A stretch of DNA of 64,000 bases from Bradyrhizobium sp. NDS-1 (GTDB taxonomy: Bacteria; Pseudomonadota; Alphaproteobacteria; Rhizobiales; Xanthobacteraceae), in assembly GCF_032918005.1 (NCBI RefSeq), contig NZ_CP136628.1, forward strand, positions 5,255,501 through 5,319,500, in the 5' to 3' direction. A program made the position numbers and the translations under genes. The notes under the pieces were generated by a model, which saw only the letters and a list, made by a program, of their open reading frames with translations, made no database searches and was not told the DNA's origin. Positions 35,621-44,404 of the stretch are shown here, piece after piece. The stretch's first letter is position 1. The number at the start of each line of letters is the position of its first letter.

Positions 35621-37136
35621 CGAGATGCTCCATCCCCGTGGCAAGCGCCATGATGTCCTCTTGTGTCAGCGGCGAATGAGGGCCGCGCGTCACCTCGCCG
35701 GCGATGCGCCCGGAACGCATGACGACGACCCGGTCGCAGATGCCGATGATCTCAGGCAGATCGGACGAGATGACGAGGATCGCGGTGCCGGCCTTGGCCA
35801 GATTGTCGATGATCGAATAGATCTCCGACTTGGCGCCGACATCGACGCCACGCGTCGGCTCGTCGAGGATCAACGCTTTTGGCGCGATGGCGAGAAGCCG
35901 CGACAGGAGCAGCTTCTGCTGATTGCCGCCGGAGAGCCCGCCTGCGGGCACGCTGACATTGGCGGCGCGGATGCTCAGCCCCGCGAAGGCCCTGTCGGCG
36001 CGCTCGCGCGCCTTGTCGCGATCCAGGAACCAGCCGAGCTTCGCATCGCGCGCGAGCACGGCGAGGTTGATGTTATCAAGACATGACATGTCCAGGAACA
36101 GGCCGAGCGCCTTGCGGTCCTCGGTCAGATAGGCGATCCCGGACTCGAGCGCCTCGCCGGGGCTGCGGATCTCGACCGGCCGTCCCTCCAGCTCGAGCCG
36201 GCCGGAGATCTTGGGCAACGCGCCGATGATGAGATGCGCAAGCTCGGTGCGGCCGGCGCCGATCAGACCGGCAAGACCGACCACCTCGCCCGCATGCACG
36301 GTGAGCGAACAACCCTTGACGCGGTGGCCATCGGCCATGTCGATCGCCGCGAGCACGGGATGTCCCCGCCCCGCCTCCGGATCGTGGTCCTTCTTGTAGA
36401 ACGATGAGACCTCGCGCCCGACCATCAGCCGCACGATGGTGTCGGCGCGGATCTCGGGCTTGTCGAGCGAGCCGACCAGCCGGCCGTCGCGCAGCACGGT
36501 GACGCGGTCGCCGAGCGCGTAGACCTCGTCCATGCGATGCGAGATGTAGATGATGGCGAGCCCCTCGGAGCGAAGCTGGCGGATCAGCGCGAACAGCCGC
36601 GCGCTCTCGCCCGCCGACAACGCGGTGGTCGGCTCGTCCATGATCAGGATCTTCGATCTCGCGTGCAGCGCACGCGCGATCTCGACCAATTGCCGCTGGC
36701 CCATCGACAGATGCGCCGCCAGCGTCGATGGCAGGAAGTCAGCGCCCAGCCGCTTCAGGATGGGGCCGACGCTCTCGCGCATGACACCGCGCGCCAGCAT
36801 TCCCGAACGAGAGATCTCGCGTCCCAGATAAATGTTCTCGGCGACACTGAGATTGGGGGCGAGCGACAGCTCCTGATAGATGATGGAGATGCCTGCGTTG
36901 CGGCCGCCGAGCGGGCCTTCGATCCGCACCAAGTGTCCTTCGATGCGGATCTCGCCGCCGGGATCAGGCCTGTAGGCGCCGGACAGAATCTTCATCAGCG
37001 TCGACTTGCCGGCGCCGTTCTCGCCCATCAAGGCATGCACTTCGCCGGCATAGACGGTGAGATCGACGGCGCGCAGTGCCTTGATGCCGAAGAAGGTCTT
37101 GGAGACCCCGCGCATCTCGAGGATCGGATCGTTCAT
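35613..37136 (-). CDS. Sugar ABC transporter ATP-binding protein (RbsA/XylG type, two ABC domains)
   Basis: A 507-residue tandem ATPase. The first nucleotide-binding domain has [10 protein letters not shown] near 39 and [15 protein letters not shown] near 145. The second, from about residue 260, has a degenerate Walker A ([10 protein letters not shown]), as normal for CUT2 ATPases, and [15 protein letters not shown] near 405 with DEPTRGVD. It powers import of a pentose-like sugar with the downstream permease and binding protein. It begins 130 bp after the kinase gene, a gap wide enough for an extra promoter. Confidence 0.94.
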   Translation of the reverse strand: MNDPILEMRGVSKTFFGIKALRAVDLTVYAGEVHALMGENGAGKSTLMKILSGAYRPDPGGEIRIEGHLVRIEGPLGGRNAGISIIYQELSLAPNLSVAENIYLGREISRSGMLARGVMRESVGPILKRLGADFLPSTLAAHLSMGQRQLVEIARALHARSKILIMDEPTTALSAGESARLFALIRQLRSEGLAIIYISHRMDEVYALGDRVTVLRDGRLVGSLDKPEIRADTIVRLMVGREVSSFYKKDHDPEAGRGHPVLAAIDMADGHRVKGCSLTVHAGEVVGLAGLIGAGRTELAHLIIGALPKISGRLELEGRPVEIRSPGEALESGIAYLTEDRKALGLFLDMSCLDNINLAVLARDAKLGWFLDRDKARERADRAFAGLSIRAANVSVPAGGLSGGNQQKLLLSRLLAIAPKALILDEPTRGVDVGAKSEIYSIIDNLAKAGTAILVISSDLPEIIGICDRVVVMRSGRIAGEVTRGPHSPLTQEDIMALATGMEHLDA

Positions 37137-37266
37137 CGTGCCTCCCGGCGCACAATGCGTTTCCCACCCGCGTCTCGATCTTTTTGTCAGCGCGGTTCAC
37201 GCATTAAACAAAAGGCCGAAGGCCAGAGCAATACCGAACACACGACAATGCAACGTCGAGGCGATG

Positions 37267-38712
37267 CTAGTGGCGCGGCCGATACAGTTCGCGCCACGCG
37301 GGAAGCAGCCCGGCATAAGCTTCCGTCAGCCCGGCGTCAGGTTCGAACGTCTCGATGCGCTGCGGCCGTGTGCATACGACATCGATTGCCTCACCGGTGA
37401 CAGCAAGCCGCCCCAATCTCGCCGCACCGAACGCCGCGCCGGTCTCGCCTCCGGCAAAGCGATGGATTGGAACATTCAGCACATTCGCCAGCACCGAGAG
37501 CCAGAACGGGGATCGCGATCCCCCGCCAATGACATCGGCTTCCGCGATCGCAATGCCGGCACTCGCGAGCGCGTCCCGGCAATCGGCAAGCGCGAAAGCA
37601 ACGCCTTCGAGCACCGCCTGCACGATCGCTGCGCGATCCGTGCCATGGCTCAAACCATCGAGCATGCCGCGCACGACGGGATCGTCGTGCGGCGTCCGCT
37701 CACCCGCGAGATAAGGCAGGAAGCTCACCGGCGATGGCGCCTGCGGGCGCGATCCGAGCGGCGCCAGCAGCTCGGCCTCGGTGACGCCGAACAAGCGCGC
37801 GGCCCAGGCCAAACAGGAGGCGGCCGAGAGGATCGCGCCAGCCTGAATCCACATGCCGGGAACGGCATGGCAGAACGTGTGGACGAGGCGATCGGGGTTC
37901 GCGGCGATCCGGTCGGCCGGTGCGAGCAAGGCACCCGAAGTTCCCAGCGACACGAAGGCGGTTCCCGGCCGGATTGCGCCGATGCCGACGGCACCTGCCG
38001 GATTGTCCCCCGCGCCGCCCGCAATGATCGGCTGCCGGGTCATACCCCAACGCCGCGCCAGCTCGCCGCGCAAGGTCGTTGCGGCCGCGCATCCCTCGAC
38101 CAGACGCGCCATGTGATCGCGCGACAGGCCGGTCGCGGCCAGTGCCGCGTCCGACCAGTCCCGGCGCGCGGCGTCGAGCCAAAGCGATCCCGACGCATCC
38201 GAGACATCCTCGATGGCCTCGCCTGATAGCACCAGGCGCAAATAGGCCTTTGGCAACAGAACGAGCTTCGTCGCCGCGAAGATGTCGGGCTCATGCGTCG
38301 CGATCCAAAGCAGTTTTGGCGCGGTGAATCCCGGCATGGCCTTGTTGCCTGTTGTCGCACGCAAGGCGGGCCAACGCTGCTCCAGGACACGGCATTCGGC
38401 GGCTGCGCGTCCGTCGTTCCAGAGGATGCAGGGCCGCAAGGGTCTCGAGCTCGCATCGAGCAGCGTGGCGCCGTGCATCTGGCCGGACAGCCCAATGCCT
38501 TTGACGGCCGACAGCGCGCCGGGATGCGTCGCCTTCAGGGCATCCAGCGTGGCGAAGGTCGCATCGATCCACTGCGCGGGATCCTGCTCATAATATCCCG
38601 CCTGCGGCGAGGCGGTCGTCAGCGGCCGGCTCTCGCTTGCGATCACGCGCTGGGCATCATCGACGAGAACGGTCTTGACTGCGGAGGTGCCGAGATCGAT
38701 GCCGAGATACAT
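37267..38712 (-). CDS. xylB: Xylulokinase (FGGY family)
   Basis: A 481-residue FGGY kinase that phosphorylates D-xylulose, or a related ketopentose, to the 5-phosphate for the pentose phosphate pathway. GIDLGTSAVKTVLVD at the N-terminus binds phosphate, SGQMHG (about 76-81) is the xylulokinase substrate motif, and VSLGTSGALLAP near 255 belongs to the second domain. It lies 13 bp after a LysR gene and upstream of an RbsA/C/B-type transporter. A ketopentose produced from an imported pentose or pentitol is the likely substrate; no isomerase or dehydrogenase is adjacent. Confidence 0.92.
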   Translation of the reverse strand: MYLGIDLGTSAVKTVLVDDAQRVIASESRPLTTASPQAGYYEQDPAQWIDATFATLDALKATHPGALSAVKGIGLSGQMHGATLLDASSRPLRPCILWNDGRAAAECRVLEQRWPALRATTGNKAMPGFTAPKLLWIATHEPDIFAATKLVLLPKAYLRLVLSGEAIEDVSDASGSLWLDAARRDWSDAALAATGLSRDHMARLVEGCAAATTLRGELARRWGMTRQPIIAGGAGDNPAGAVGIGAIRPGTAFVSLGTSGALLAPADRIAANPDRLVHTFCHAVPGMWIQAGAILSAASCLAWAARLFGVTEAELLAPLGSRPQAPSPVSFLPYLAGERTPHDDPVVRGMLDGLSHGTDRAAIVQAVLEGVAFALADCRDALASAGIAIAEADVIGGGSRSPFWLSVLANVLNVPIHRFAGGETGAAFGAARLGRLAVTGEAIDVVCTRPQRIETFEPDAGLTEAYAGLLPAWRELYRPRH

Positions 38713-38725
38713 GGATGCTCTCCGC

Positions 38726-39649
38726 TCACTTCGCCGCGTCGATCCAGATCCCCGGCTGCGAATGCTCGCGGATGTGGCTGACCAGGAAGTCGGAAAAGAC
38801 CCTGATCTTGGCGGGCAGCCTGACGCGGTTTTGATAGGCGATGTTCATGGTGAGTAGCGGCAGTTCCCAGCCCATCAGGACCGGTACCAGCCGGCCGGCG
38901 GCGATGTCGGCCTGCACGATATAAAGCGGCTGGATCAGGATGCCGAGCCCTGCGCGCGCTGCACCACAGATGATCTGGCCGTCATTGCTGTCGAGCGTCG
39001 GCGCGATCCGCACGGTCTGCGTCGTGCTGCCCTTGCTCAGCCGCAGCGAATAGGGATCGTTGGCGAGATTGTAGATCAGCATGTTGTGGCGGGCGAGATC
39101 CGTGGGATGCTCCGGCCGGCCGTGCTTCTCGAGGTAGGCGGGAGCCGCCGCGAGCACACGATGCATCTGGCCGATGCGGCGGACGATGATGTTGGAATCC
39201 GGTTCGTGCTCCCGCGTGCGGATCGCGACGTCGATACCGGCTTCGATGAAGTCCAGATAGCGGTTGGCACTGATGATCTGCACGCTGAGATCCGGGTAGA
39301 GCGCGCGAAAAGCCGGCAGCATCGGCGCGAGATAGATCATTGCGAAGGACAGTGAGCTCGTCACGCGCAGCATGCCCTTCGGCGACAGCGCGCGGTCGGA
39401 GACGGCGTCCTCGGCTTCGGCGAGCTCGTTCAAGAGCGTGCTGCAACGCTGCAGCAGTTCCTGCCCGGCTTCGGTCAGCCATTGCCGCCGCGTGTTGCGC
39501 TCGATCAGCCGCACCGCAAGCCGCTCCTCCAGCGCGCTGAGGTGTCGGCTCGCGGCCGCGTTCGACATCCGCAGGATCTCGGCGGCTTTGGAAAGGCTGC
39601 CGAGTTCAGCGGTCTTGGAGAAGACTTCGAGTTGGAGCAGCCGGTCCAT
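38726..39649 (-). CDS. LysR-family transcriptional regulator
   Basis: A 307-residue LysR protein of the CrgA-like type. The winged helix-turn-helix (MDRLLQLEVFSKTAELGSLSK..., 1-60) is followed by the effector domain. It diverges from the hydroxyquinol operon across 106 bp, the typical place for its activator. Unusually, it also runs in the same direction as xylB and ends only 13 bp before it. It may therefore respond to an aromatic intermediate, a sugar, or be read through into xylB. Confidence 0.92.
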   Translation of the reverse strand: MDRLLQLEVFSKTAELGSLSKAAEILRMSNAAASRHLSALEERLAVRLIERNTRRQWLTEAGQELLQRCSTLLNELAEAEDAVSDRALSPKGMLRVTSSLSFAMIYLAPMLPAFRALYPDLSVQIISANRYLDFIEAGIDVAIRTREHEPDSNIIVRRIGQMHRVLAAAPAYLEKHGRPEHPTDLARHNMLIYNLANDPYSLRLSKGSTTQTVRIAPTLDSNDGQIICGAARAGLGILIQPLYIVQADIAAGRLVPVLMGWELPLLTMNIAYQNRVRLPAKIRVFSDFLVSHIREHSQPGIWIDAAK

Positions 39650-39755
39650 TTTTGCTGAAACAGGAAAAGAGACTTACAAATTTTGGCCTTTATTTCCGCT
39701 TTCCGCAAGGCAAAATGGCGCCAACAAAGCAAGTGGCAGGCGAGGAAATCAGGAA

Positions 39756-40079
39756 ATGTCAGGCCCGATCAGGCACATCGTGATGTGGCGGCTGCGCGGG
39801 GAGACCCAAGAGGAGCGTTCCGCCGCCCGGGTCAAGGTCAAGACCCTGTTCGAGGGCCTCAAGGGACGGATCGAGGGCCTCACCCACATCGAAGTCGGGC
39901 TGGACGTCAGCGCGGTCGACTACGCCTGCGACGTGGTCCTGTTCTCCGAATTCACTGACCAGGCCGCGCTCAGCGCCTATGCCAACCACCCGGAACATCT
40001 GCGCGTGCGCGAGGCGCTGGGTGACTTGCGGATCGGACGCTTCCAGGTCGATTATCCCATCAAAGAGACCGGCGCATGA
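39756..40079 (+). CDS. Dabb-domain (stress-responsive alpha/beta-barrel) protein
   Basis: A 107-residue ferredoxin-like dimeric alpha/beta-barrel protein. IRHIVMWRLRGET at the N-terminus and HIEVGLDVS..DVVLFSEFTD match the Dabb domain (PF07876). Family members range from stress proteins to small-molecule-binding or cyclase-like enzymes. The ATG at 39756 follows AGGAA. It is the first gene of the long rightward operon and overlaps the maleylacetate reductase by 4 bp. A substrate-binding or decyclising accessory role in the aromatic pathway is possible but not shown. Confidence 0.82.
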   Translation: MSGPIRHIVMWRLRGETQEERSAARVKVKTLFEGLKGRIEGLTHIEVGLDVSAVDYACDVVLFSEFTDQAALSAYANHPEHLRVREALGDLRIGRFQVDYPIKETGA

Positions 40080-41155
40080 TCGGTTCGTTCACCTTTGAAA
40101 ACCTGCCCTGCCGCGTCGTGTTCGGCAGCGGAGCGCTTGCGTCGGCCAAGGCCGAGGTGGAGCGGCTGGGCGGCACGCGCGCCCTGGTGCTGACGACGCC
40201 GCAGCAGGAAGCACAAGGCAAGAGCCTGGGGACCGCGCTCGGCCCGCTCTATGCCGGACTGTTTTCCGGCGCCACCATGCATACGCCGGTCGACGTCACC
40301 AAGCGGGCGCTCGCAGCGATGAAGGCGTGCGAGGCCGACTGCGTCGTCTCGCTCGGCGGCGGCTCCACCACGGGCCTCGGCAAGGCTTTGGCCTTGCGTA
40401 CCGGAATCAATCAGCTCTGCATCCCCACCACCTATGCCGGCTCGGAGATGACGCCGATCGTCGGCCAGACCGAGAACGGCCTGAAGACCACGGTGCGCGA
40501 TGCCGCGATCCTGCCCGAGACCGTGATCTACGATGTCGATCTGACCCTGACGCTGCCCGCGAATCTGGCCGCAACATCCGGCATCAACGCCATCGCCCAT
40601 GCCGTCGAGGCGCTCTATGCGCGCGACGCCAATCCCGTGACGTCCTTGATGGCGGAAGAAGGCATCCGGGCGCTGGCCCGCGCCCTGCCCGCGATCGCCG
40701 CCAGAAGCGACGATCGCGAGGCCCGCACCGAAGCGCTCTATGGCGCCTGGCTGTGCGGCGTCTGCCTCGGCACCGTCGGCATGGCGCTGCATCACAAGCT
40801 CTGCCACACGCTCGGCGGCAGCTTCGACCTGCCGCATGCCGAGACACACACCATCGTGCTGCCGCATGCGCTGGCCTACAACGCACCGGCGGTGCCCGAC
40901 GCGATGGCGCGGATCTCGCGCGCGATCGGCGCGGCCGATGCCTCGCAGGGACTCTATGATCTCGCCAAGCGGCTGGGTGCGAAGCTGGCGCTGCGAGACG
41001 TCGGCATGCCCGAAAGCGGCATCGACAAAGCCGCTGATCTCGCGGTGACGAACGCCTACTGGAATCCGCGTCCGCTCGAGCGCGACGCCATCCGTGACCT
41101 GATCGCACGTGCCTGGGCCGGCGAGCCGCCGGCCGCGATCAAAGCGGCGGCTTGA
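40076..41155 (+). CDS. Maleylacetate reductase
   Basis: A 359-residue iron-containing alcohol dehydrogenase-family enzyme that reduces maleylacetate to 3-oxoadipate with NAD(P)H. The cofactor motif GGGSTTGLGKALAL is near residue 96; TYAGSEMTPIVGQT near 120 is diagnostic of maleylacetate reductases; metal-ligand histidines lie in HALAHAVEAL-like AIAHAVEALYA and LHHKLCHTLGG. It is coupled (ATGA) to the Dabb gene. With the hydroxyquinol dioxygenase at 43467 it makes a two-step route from hydroxyquinol toward 3-oxoadipate. Confidence 0.92.
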   Translation: MIGSFTFENLPCRVVFGSGALASAKAEVERLGGTRALVLTTPQQEAQGKSLGTALGPLYAGLFSGATMHTPVDVTKRALAAMKACEADCVVSLGGGSTTGLGKALALRTGINQLCIPTTYAGSEMTPIVGQTENGLKTTVRDAAILPETVIYDVDLTLTLPANLAATSGINAIAHAVEALYARDANPVTSLMAEEGIRALARALPAIAARSDDREARTEALYGAWLCGVCLGTVGMALHHKLCHTLGGSFDLPHAETHTIVLPHALAYNAPAVPDAMARISRAIGAADASQGLYDLAKRLGAKLALRDVGMPESGIDKAADLAVTNAYWNPRPLERDAIRDLIARAWAGEPPAAIKAAA

Positions 41156-41159
41156 GGCG

Positions 41160-42527
41160 ATGCGGCGCACGCTCATCAGATCCGCTGTTGTCATCACCAT
41201 GGATGACACGATCGGCGATCTCGCAACCGGCGACGTCCTGGTCGAGGGCAGCCGCATCGCAGAGGTGCGGCCGTCGATCGACCTCGGCAGCGGTGATGCA
41301 GAGATCATTGACGGCGCCGGGCGCATCGTCATCCCGGGCCTGATCAACGCACACATGCACACCTGGCAGACGGGCTTGCGCGGCTACGCCGCCAACTGGA
41401 CGCTGATGGAATATTTCCGCCGCATGCATGCGGGCCTTGCGACCGTGTTCCGGCCCGAAGACATCTATATCGCCACCCTCGTCGGCGCGCTGAACCAGAT
41501 CAATTGCGGCACGACCACGCTGGTCGATTGGTGCCACAACAATCCGACCCCTGAACATACTGACGCTGCCGTGCGCGGGCTGATCCAGAGCGGCATCCGG
41601 GCCGCGTTCTTCCACGGCTCGCCAAAACCCGAGCCGAAGCCGGGCGAGCCGCATTTCTCGGAGGTGCCGCATCCGCGTCGCGAGGTCGAGCGGCTGCTCG
41701 CAGGTCCCCTCGCCGATCGCGACGGCCTCGTCACGCTGGGACTCGCCATCCTCGGCCCGCATTACTCGACGCTCGACGTCGCCATGCACGACTTCCGCAT
41801 GGCGCGGGAGCTGAAGCTGATCGCCTCCATGCATCAGGGCGGCGGACCGGCCAAGACATCAGGCGGCTGGGAGCAGCTGATTGCGGCCGACCTCGTCGGC
41901 ACCGACGTCAACATCGTTCATGGCAACGATCTGCCCGATGATCTCCTCGACCGCCTCGTCGGTCTCGGCGTGTCCTTCTCGGTGACGCCGGAGAATGAGA
42001 TGATCCAGGGCCACGGCTTTCCGATCACCGGGCGGTTGCTGAAGCGCGGCGTTCGCCCGACGATCGGCATCGATCTGGAATCCATCCTGGCCGGCGACCT
42101 CCTCTCCGCCGCCCGCATTGCGCTATCGATGCAGCGGTCCCTCGACAACGCGGAGTCGCGCAAGGCGAGCGGCGCCATTCCGGCAACGACCACGATCCCC
42201 GTCGGCGAGGCCCTGCGCTGGATCACGACGGAAGGCGCGCGCATGCTCGGCCGCGAACACCAGATCGGCTCGCTGACGCCGGGCAAGCTCGCGGACCTCG
42301 TCATCATCAACGCCTCCGACCTGAATCTCTGTCCGGTGCACGATCCCGTCGCAACCGTCGTGATGCAGACGAGCCTCGCAAATATCGAGTCCGTCATGAT
42401 CGGTGGCGTCTGGAAGAAGCGGAACGGACGACTGCTGGTCGAAGGGCTGGACGCCAAGAAGGACCTGCTGGCGCAATCGGGCCGGCGGCTGGTGCAGGAC
42501 ATCGAACGACAGGGACGCGCCGCCTGA
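41160..42527 (+). CDS. Amidohydrolase (AtzA/TrzN/cytosine-deaminase-like)
   Basis: A 455-residue metal-dependent hydrolase. Ligands are visible as HxH in INAHMHTWQTG (about 64), H in SMHQGGG (about 222), H in IVHGND (about 252) and D in TIGIDLES (about 308). The architecture is that of the ATZ/TRZ subfamily, which removes amino or chloro groups from heteroaromatic rings. Start 41160 is the ATG 5 bp after the preceding stop. Its place between maleylacetate reductase and the dioxygenase suggests that the pathway begins from an N- or Cl-substituted or amide-containing compound. Substrate unknown. Confidence 0.86.
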   Translation: MRRTLIRSAVVITMDDTIGDLATGDVLVEGSRIAEVRPSIDLGSGDAEIIDGAGRIVIPGLINAHMHTWQTGLRGYAANWTLMEYFRRMHAGLATVFRPEDIYIATLVGALNQINCGTTTLVDWCHNNPTPEHTDAAVRGLIQSGIRAAFFHGSPKPEPKPGEPHFSEVPHPRREVERLLAGPLADRDGLVTLGLAILGPHYSTLDVAMHDFRMARELKLIASMHQGGGPAKTSGGWEQLIAADLVGTDVNIVHGNDLPDDLLDRLVGLGVSFSVTPENEMIQGHGFPITGRLLKRGVRPTIGIDLESILAGDLLSAARIALSMQRSLDNAESRKASGAIPATTTIPVGEALRWITTEGARMLGREHQIGSLTPGKLADLVIINASDLNLCPVHDPVATVVMQTSLANIESVMIGGVWKKRNGRLLVEGLDAKKDLLAQSGRRLVQDIERQGRAA

Positions 42528-42548
42528 GGCGCCAACGGACGACAACAA

Positions 42549-43451
42549 ATGACAGATGCTTCGAAAAACATCGCTTTCATCGGAATCGGCAAGATGGGCC
42601 TGCCGATGTCGATGCTCGTTGCCAAGGCCGGCTACACCGTCACCGCCTTCGATCGGAGCATGGCGCGGCTCGGCGAAGCCCGCGCGCAGGGCATTTCGAT
42701 AGCGGCATCGCCGGCCGAGGCCGTGAGCGGCAAGGCCGCTGTCGTCACGTCGCTGCCCGATGACGCGGCGTTACGCGGCGCGCTGCTCGGCCCGGCCGGC
42801 CTCATCGCGGCGATGTCGCCCGGAGCTGTTCTGGTCGAGACCAGCACCGTGAGCGTCGACGCGTCCAACGAGGTCGCGACCGCCGCGCAGGCGCGCGGCA
42901 TCGCCTATCTGCGTGCGCCGGTCTCCGGCAATGCCAGCATCGTTCACACCGGCGGGCTGTCCTGCTTCGTCTCGGGACCGAAGGACGCCTTCGAGAACGC
43001 GATGCCGCTGCTCGCTGCTTTCACCCGCGCGCAGACCTATCTCGGGCCAGCCGAGGAAGCGCGCTACGCCAAACTCTCGGTCAATCTGATGATTGCCGTG
43101 TCGGCGGCGATGATGGCCGAGAGCCTGGCACTGGCGCGCAAGGGCGGCATCGCCTGGCAGGACATCTTGAAGGTGCTCGATGACAGCGCCGTCGCTTCGC
43201 CGATGGTGAAGTACAAGACCGCGCCGCTGCGCAGCCGGGATTTCGAGTCCACCTTCTCCTGCAAGCAGATGGCCAAGGATCTCGACCTCATTCTCGGCGC
43301 CGGTCACGCCGTCGGCGTACCGCTTCAGCTCGCCGCGCAAGTGCGCGAGACCTACGGCGCGCTGGTCGCGCAAGGCGACGGCGAGGCGGACTTCATCGCG
43401 ACCGTCAAGCACCTCGAACGACTGTCCGGCCTCGGCGAGCCGAAACTCTGA
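42549..43451 (+). CDS. NAD(P)-dependent beta-hydroxyacid dehydrogenase (3-hydroxyisobutyrate dehydrogenase family)
   Basis: A 300-residue oxidoreductase. The Rossmann motif GIGKMGLPMS is near residue 12, the substrate-binding segment APVSGNASI near 123, and the catalytic Lys with KxxxN (AKLSVNLM) near 176. Members oxidise 3-hydroxyacids or reduce semialdehydes such as tartronate semialdehyde. It lies 21 bp after the amidohydrolase and 15 bp before the dioxygenase in the operon. It probably handles a C3-C4 side product of the pathway; the substrate is not evident. Confidence 0.88.
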   Translation: MTDASKNIAFIGIGKMGLPMSMLVAKAGYTVTAFDRSMARLGEARAQGISIAASPAEAVSGKAAVVTSLPDDAALRGALLGPAGLIAAMSPGAVLVETSTVSVDASNEVATAAQARGIAYLRAPVSGNASIVHTGGLSCFVSGPKDAFENAMPLLAAFTRAQTYLGPAEEARYAKLSVNLMIAVSAAMMAESLALARKGGIAWQDILKVLDDSAVASPMVKYKTAPLRSRDFESTFSCKQMAKDLDLILGAGHAVGVPLQLAAQVRETYGALVAQGDGEADFIATVKHLERLSGLGEPKL

Positions 43452-43466
43452 TCGACGGAGATACGC

Positions 43467-44351
43467 ATGCGCAATTTCAACGAGACCACGATTACCGACG
43501 CGGTGCTGGAGCGGATCGCGGGCGCAACCGATCCGCGCATCAAAGAGGTTAGCGAGGCGCTGGTTCGTCACCTGCACGCCTTCGTCCGCGAAGTGCGGCC
43601 GACCCAGAAGGAGTGGGAATACGGCATCGATTTCCTGACCCGGACGGGACACATGTGCGACGACAAGCGCCAGGAGTTCATCCTGCTGTCGGATACGCTC
43701 GGCGTCTCCATGCTGGTCGATGCTATCAACCATCCGGTGCCGGAGGGCGCAACCGAGACCACGGTGCTCGGGCCGTTCTTCGTTCAGGCCGCGCCGGAGA
43801 AGGACAGCGGCGCTGACATCTCCGGCCCGATGGAAGGTGATCCGATGCTGGTCACCGGCTCGGTCTCGGCCGTGGACGGAAAGCCGCTGGCGGGGGCCAT
43901 CGTCGACGTCTGGCATTCCGACGACGACGGCTATTACGACGTGCAGCAGCTCGACGCCATCGGCGATCTCGCGATGCGCGCGCGCTTCCACACCGATGCC
44001 AGCGGCAGATTCCATTTCTGGTCGATCAAGCCCGCCGCCTATCCCATTCCGCACGACGGCCCGGTCGGCGACATGCTGGAGGCGCAGGGGCGCCATCCCT
44101 GGCGTCCCGCTCATGTGCATTTCATGATCTCGGCGCCCGGTTACGAGCAGCTCGTGACGCACGTGTTCGTTGCCGGCGACCAGTATCTCGACAGCGACGT
44201 GGTGTTCGGCGTCAAGGACAGCCTGATCCGGGAGTTTGTCCGTCAGCCCGCCGGCCGTGCGCCGGATGGTCGCATGGTGGACACCGAGTATTTTCATCTC
44301 AACTACGATTTCGGCCTGAAGCAGGTCGCGAGCGAGGCGAGAGCCGCTTAA
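43467..44351 (+). CDS. Hydroxyquinol 1,2-dioxygenase (intradiol)
   Basis: A 294-residue non-haem Fe(III) dioxygenase that opens 1,2,4-trihydroxybenzene to maleylacetate. The N-terminal helical dimerisation region is followed by the catalytic beta-sandwich. GAIVDVWHSDDDGYYD (about 147-162) is the intradiol signature with the first Tyr ligand. The second Tyr is in AAYPIPHDGP, and the His ligands are in PAHVHF (near 212). The closest well-known relatives are hydroxyquinol dioxygenases, and the maleylacetate reductase in the same operon supports this over catechol dioxygenase. Confidence 0.9.
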   Translation: MRNFNETTITDAVLERIAGATDPRIKEVSEALVRHLHAFVREVRPTQKEWEYGIDFLTRTGHMCDDKRQEFILLSDTLGVSMLVDAINHPVPEGATETTVLGPFFVQAAPEKDSGADISGPMEGDPMLVTGSVSAVDGKPLAGAIVDVWHSDDDGYYDVQQLDAIGDLAMRARFHTDASGRFHFWSIKPAAYPIPHDGPVGDMLEAQGRHPWRPAHVHFMISAPGYEQLVTHVFVAGDQYLDSDVVFGVKDSLIREFVRQPAGRAPDGRMVDTEYFHLNYDFGLKQVASEARAA

Positions 44352-44404
44352 GCTGGACGACGGACCAACAAGAATCCGGCAACAGGGAGCAGACGGAGCT
44401 GAGG

